Shown here: one piece after another, positions 13,089-14,242 of the stretch
How positions within the stretch are numbered: the stretch's first letter is position 1
Layout: each line of letters begins with the position of its first letter
Assembly: GCA_964624555.1 (NCBI GenBank)
Contig: CAZUXB010000049.1
Coordinates: forward strand, 1-14,242
Length of the DNA: 14,242 nt
Source: SXRF01 sp964624555
GTDB taxonomy: Bacteria > Pseudomonadota > Alphaproteobacteria > Rickettsiales > SXRF01
Direction: 5' to 3'
Position numbers and translations under genes: made by a program
The notes under the pieces: generated by a model
What the model was told of the DNA's origin: nothing
The model's input: the letters and a program-made list of their open reading frames with translations, nothing else
Database searches by the model: none

Positions 13089-14242
13089 ATGGACAGCAGA
13101 CAAGAAATATATATCCATAACCTGAAAAATGCCATTGCTGTAACTGCACGCACAATTGCTAGGAGGCGTGACTTACGGGTAGAGTTTACCGGTAAAAAAT
13201 CATCCAGTGCAGATGTTGTTTTGCCAGAGATAATGGATGTTCCGTCACTTGTTGCCCTTTCACTGGTGCGCGGGCAGGCAGACCACCGTGCGCTTTTTAT
13301 CCGCCATCATGACGCCAAACTGCACAGCGAATTTCGCCCAAAGCAATCTGCTGGTGCGGTTTTGTTTGATAAGCTGGAAGAAATCCGTATTGAAGCATTG
13401 GGCGGTATAGACATGAAAGGTATAAGATATAACCTTTACCGCCGTTTTGAATTGCTTACCATGCAGCAGTCGCTTAGCCCGAATGGCTTGGGGATATTAG
13501 AAAAAATCCAGATACAGGCCCGCAAATCTATCCAGGGTCTGCCAATGCCGGAATTCCTTGCCGGCAAGTTTGACCCTCAGGGTGCAGAAGAAATAAAAGT
13601 CCTGGTGCCGATACTTGAAGCTATGCGGCAGCATATTGCCAGCCAGAAAGATTTTGCCAACCTTGCGGTGGAGCTTATCAAGGTTGTTACCCAGCCAGCA
13701 AAATCAGAAGAAAATGAAGAGGGGCAGGGCACAAATAGTAATATTGAAAAAGAGCAGAAAACAGAAAGCAAAGCAGAACAGCGGGATGAAGAACCAGCTT
13801 CTGTAAGTAAGGAAAAAAGTGAGCAGGTAGCTCAGGCAGGTATGCCGGCAGGAGAGCAGTCGCTGCCACAAAAAGGCGCAGATCAAAGCCCTGATAATGT
13901 GCCTTCGCATCCTTTTGATCATAATGATGTAAAGTCAGTGGTGGCTCCATACCATGCCTATACCACGCGTTTTGATGAGGTGGTTACGCCACGTCAGCTT
14001 GCAACTCCCGGGGAGCTGGAAAACCTGCGCAGCCAGCTTGACCAGAAGCTGGTGCAGTTCCAGAGCGTAACCACAAGGCTTGCGAATAAATTACAGCGCC
14101 TCCTTCTTGCCAAACAAGCCCGGACATGGCTGTTTGATGAGGAGGATGGAATGATCGACAGCCGCAAACTGGTGAGGATTATTACCCAGCCAAATTATGA
14201 GCTGATTTACCGCCGTGAAAAAGATACAGACTTCCGTGATAC
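13089..14242 (+). CDS. cobT: Cobaltochelatase subunit CobT, 3' end outside the window
   Basis: An open frame of 384 codons runs off the right edge. CobT, with the AAA+ protein CobS, drives cobalt insertion by CobN in aerobic cobalamin synthesis; homologues also persist in alphaproteobacteria without the full pathway. The visible part has the N-terminal domain (about 1-200, beginning MDSRQEIYIHNLKNAIAVTA), a long acidic, Gln/Glu/Lys-rich linker (about 200-285) and the conserved block before the VWA domain: YHAYTTRFDEVV (288-299), ARTWLFDEEDGMIDSRKL and RREKDTDFRDT at the edge. The metal-binding VWA (MIDAS) domain should follow directly. TAGGA five bases upstream supports the start. It is separated from the H1-like gene by a terminator, so it has its own promoter in 13002-13088, where I see no clear boxes. 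Confidence 0.93.
   Translation, partial: MDSRQEIYIHNLKNAIAVTARTIARRRDLRVEFTGKKSSSADVVLPEIMDVPSLVALSLVRGQADHRALFIRHHDAKLHSEFRPKQSAGAVLFDKLEEIRIEALGGIDMKGIRYNLYRRFELLTMQQSLSPNGLGILEKIQIQARKSIQGLPMPEFLAGKFDPQGAEEIKVLVPILEAMRQHIASQKDFANLAVELIKVVTQPAKSEENEEGQGTNSNIEKEQKTESKAEQRDEEPASVSKEKSEQVAQAGMPAGEQSLPQKGADQSPDNVPSHPFDHNDVKSVVAPYHAYTTRFDEVVTPRQLATPGELENLRSQLDQKLVQFQSVTTRLANKLQRLLLAKQARTWLFDEEDGMIDSRKLVRIITQPNYELIYRREKDTDFRD

Noticed and set aside
13577..13950. Minus-strand frames opposite cobT
   Set aside because: They mirror the acidic Glu/Lys/Gln-rich linker of CobT, which reads as Phe/Leu/Cys-rich on the other strand; no start signals.

Overview
The window reads as chromosomal DNA of an alphaproteobacterium. 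The strongest clue is the gene order virB8-virB9-virB10-virB11-virD4 on the minus strand, the compact type IV secretion layout familiar from Rickettsiales and relatives. Around it lie other genes common in that class: the tail of a PhaB-type acetoacetyl-CoA reductase, a bacterial transglutaminase-like cysteine peptidase (BTLCP/LapG family), an Ala/Lys-rich histone H1-like protein and CobT. Genus or order cannot be fixed from sequence reading alone; Rickettsiales-like is an inference.

Layout, left to right. 1-80: 3' end of a short-chain dehydrogenase, probably phaB (+). 81-1069: a markedly AT-rich insert with one gene for a PAP2-family membrane phosphatase (+), closed at 1070-1123 by a perfect 54-bp copy of the phaB tail. 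1139-1627: a hypothetical gene (-). 1723-1842: a remnant of a second virD4 3' end (-). 1854-2459: a hypothetical 201-aa gene (-). 2579-8629: five type IV secretion genes (-): VirD4 coupling ATPase, VirB11 ATPase, VirB10, VirB9 and VirB8. 8757-9344: a small two-TM PAS-like protein (-). 9479-12334: a two-gene unit (-) with the LapG-like periplasmic cysteine peptidase first and then a 713-aa membrane receptor ending in a degenerate HD-GYP domain. 12335-12677: a divergent intergenic region. 12678-12941: the H1-like protein (+) with a clear intrinsic terminator. 13089 to the right edge: cobT (+), cut before its VWA domain.

How the genes work together. VirB8, VirB9 and VirB10 would form the inner-membrane-to-outer-membrane core of the secretion channel; VirB11 and VirD4 would energise it and recruit substrates. 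No VirB1-B7 gene lies in the window, so the other parts must be encoded elsewhere. The peptidase/receptor pair looks like a signalling-controlled periplasmic proteolysis module. It recalls LapD-LapG, but has a catalytically dead HD-GYP domain where LapD has degenerate GGDEF/EAL domains.

Two points stand out. The peptidase/degenerate HD-GYP operon may be an undescribed variant of inside-out LapG control. In addition, two loci (phaB and virD4) each carry a duplicated gene 3' end with one same-strand gene between the copies, which suggests a shared way of acquiring single genes behind host gene tails.
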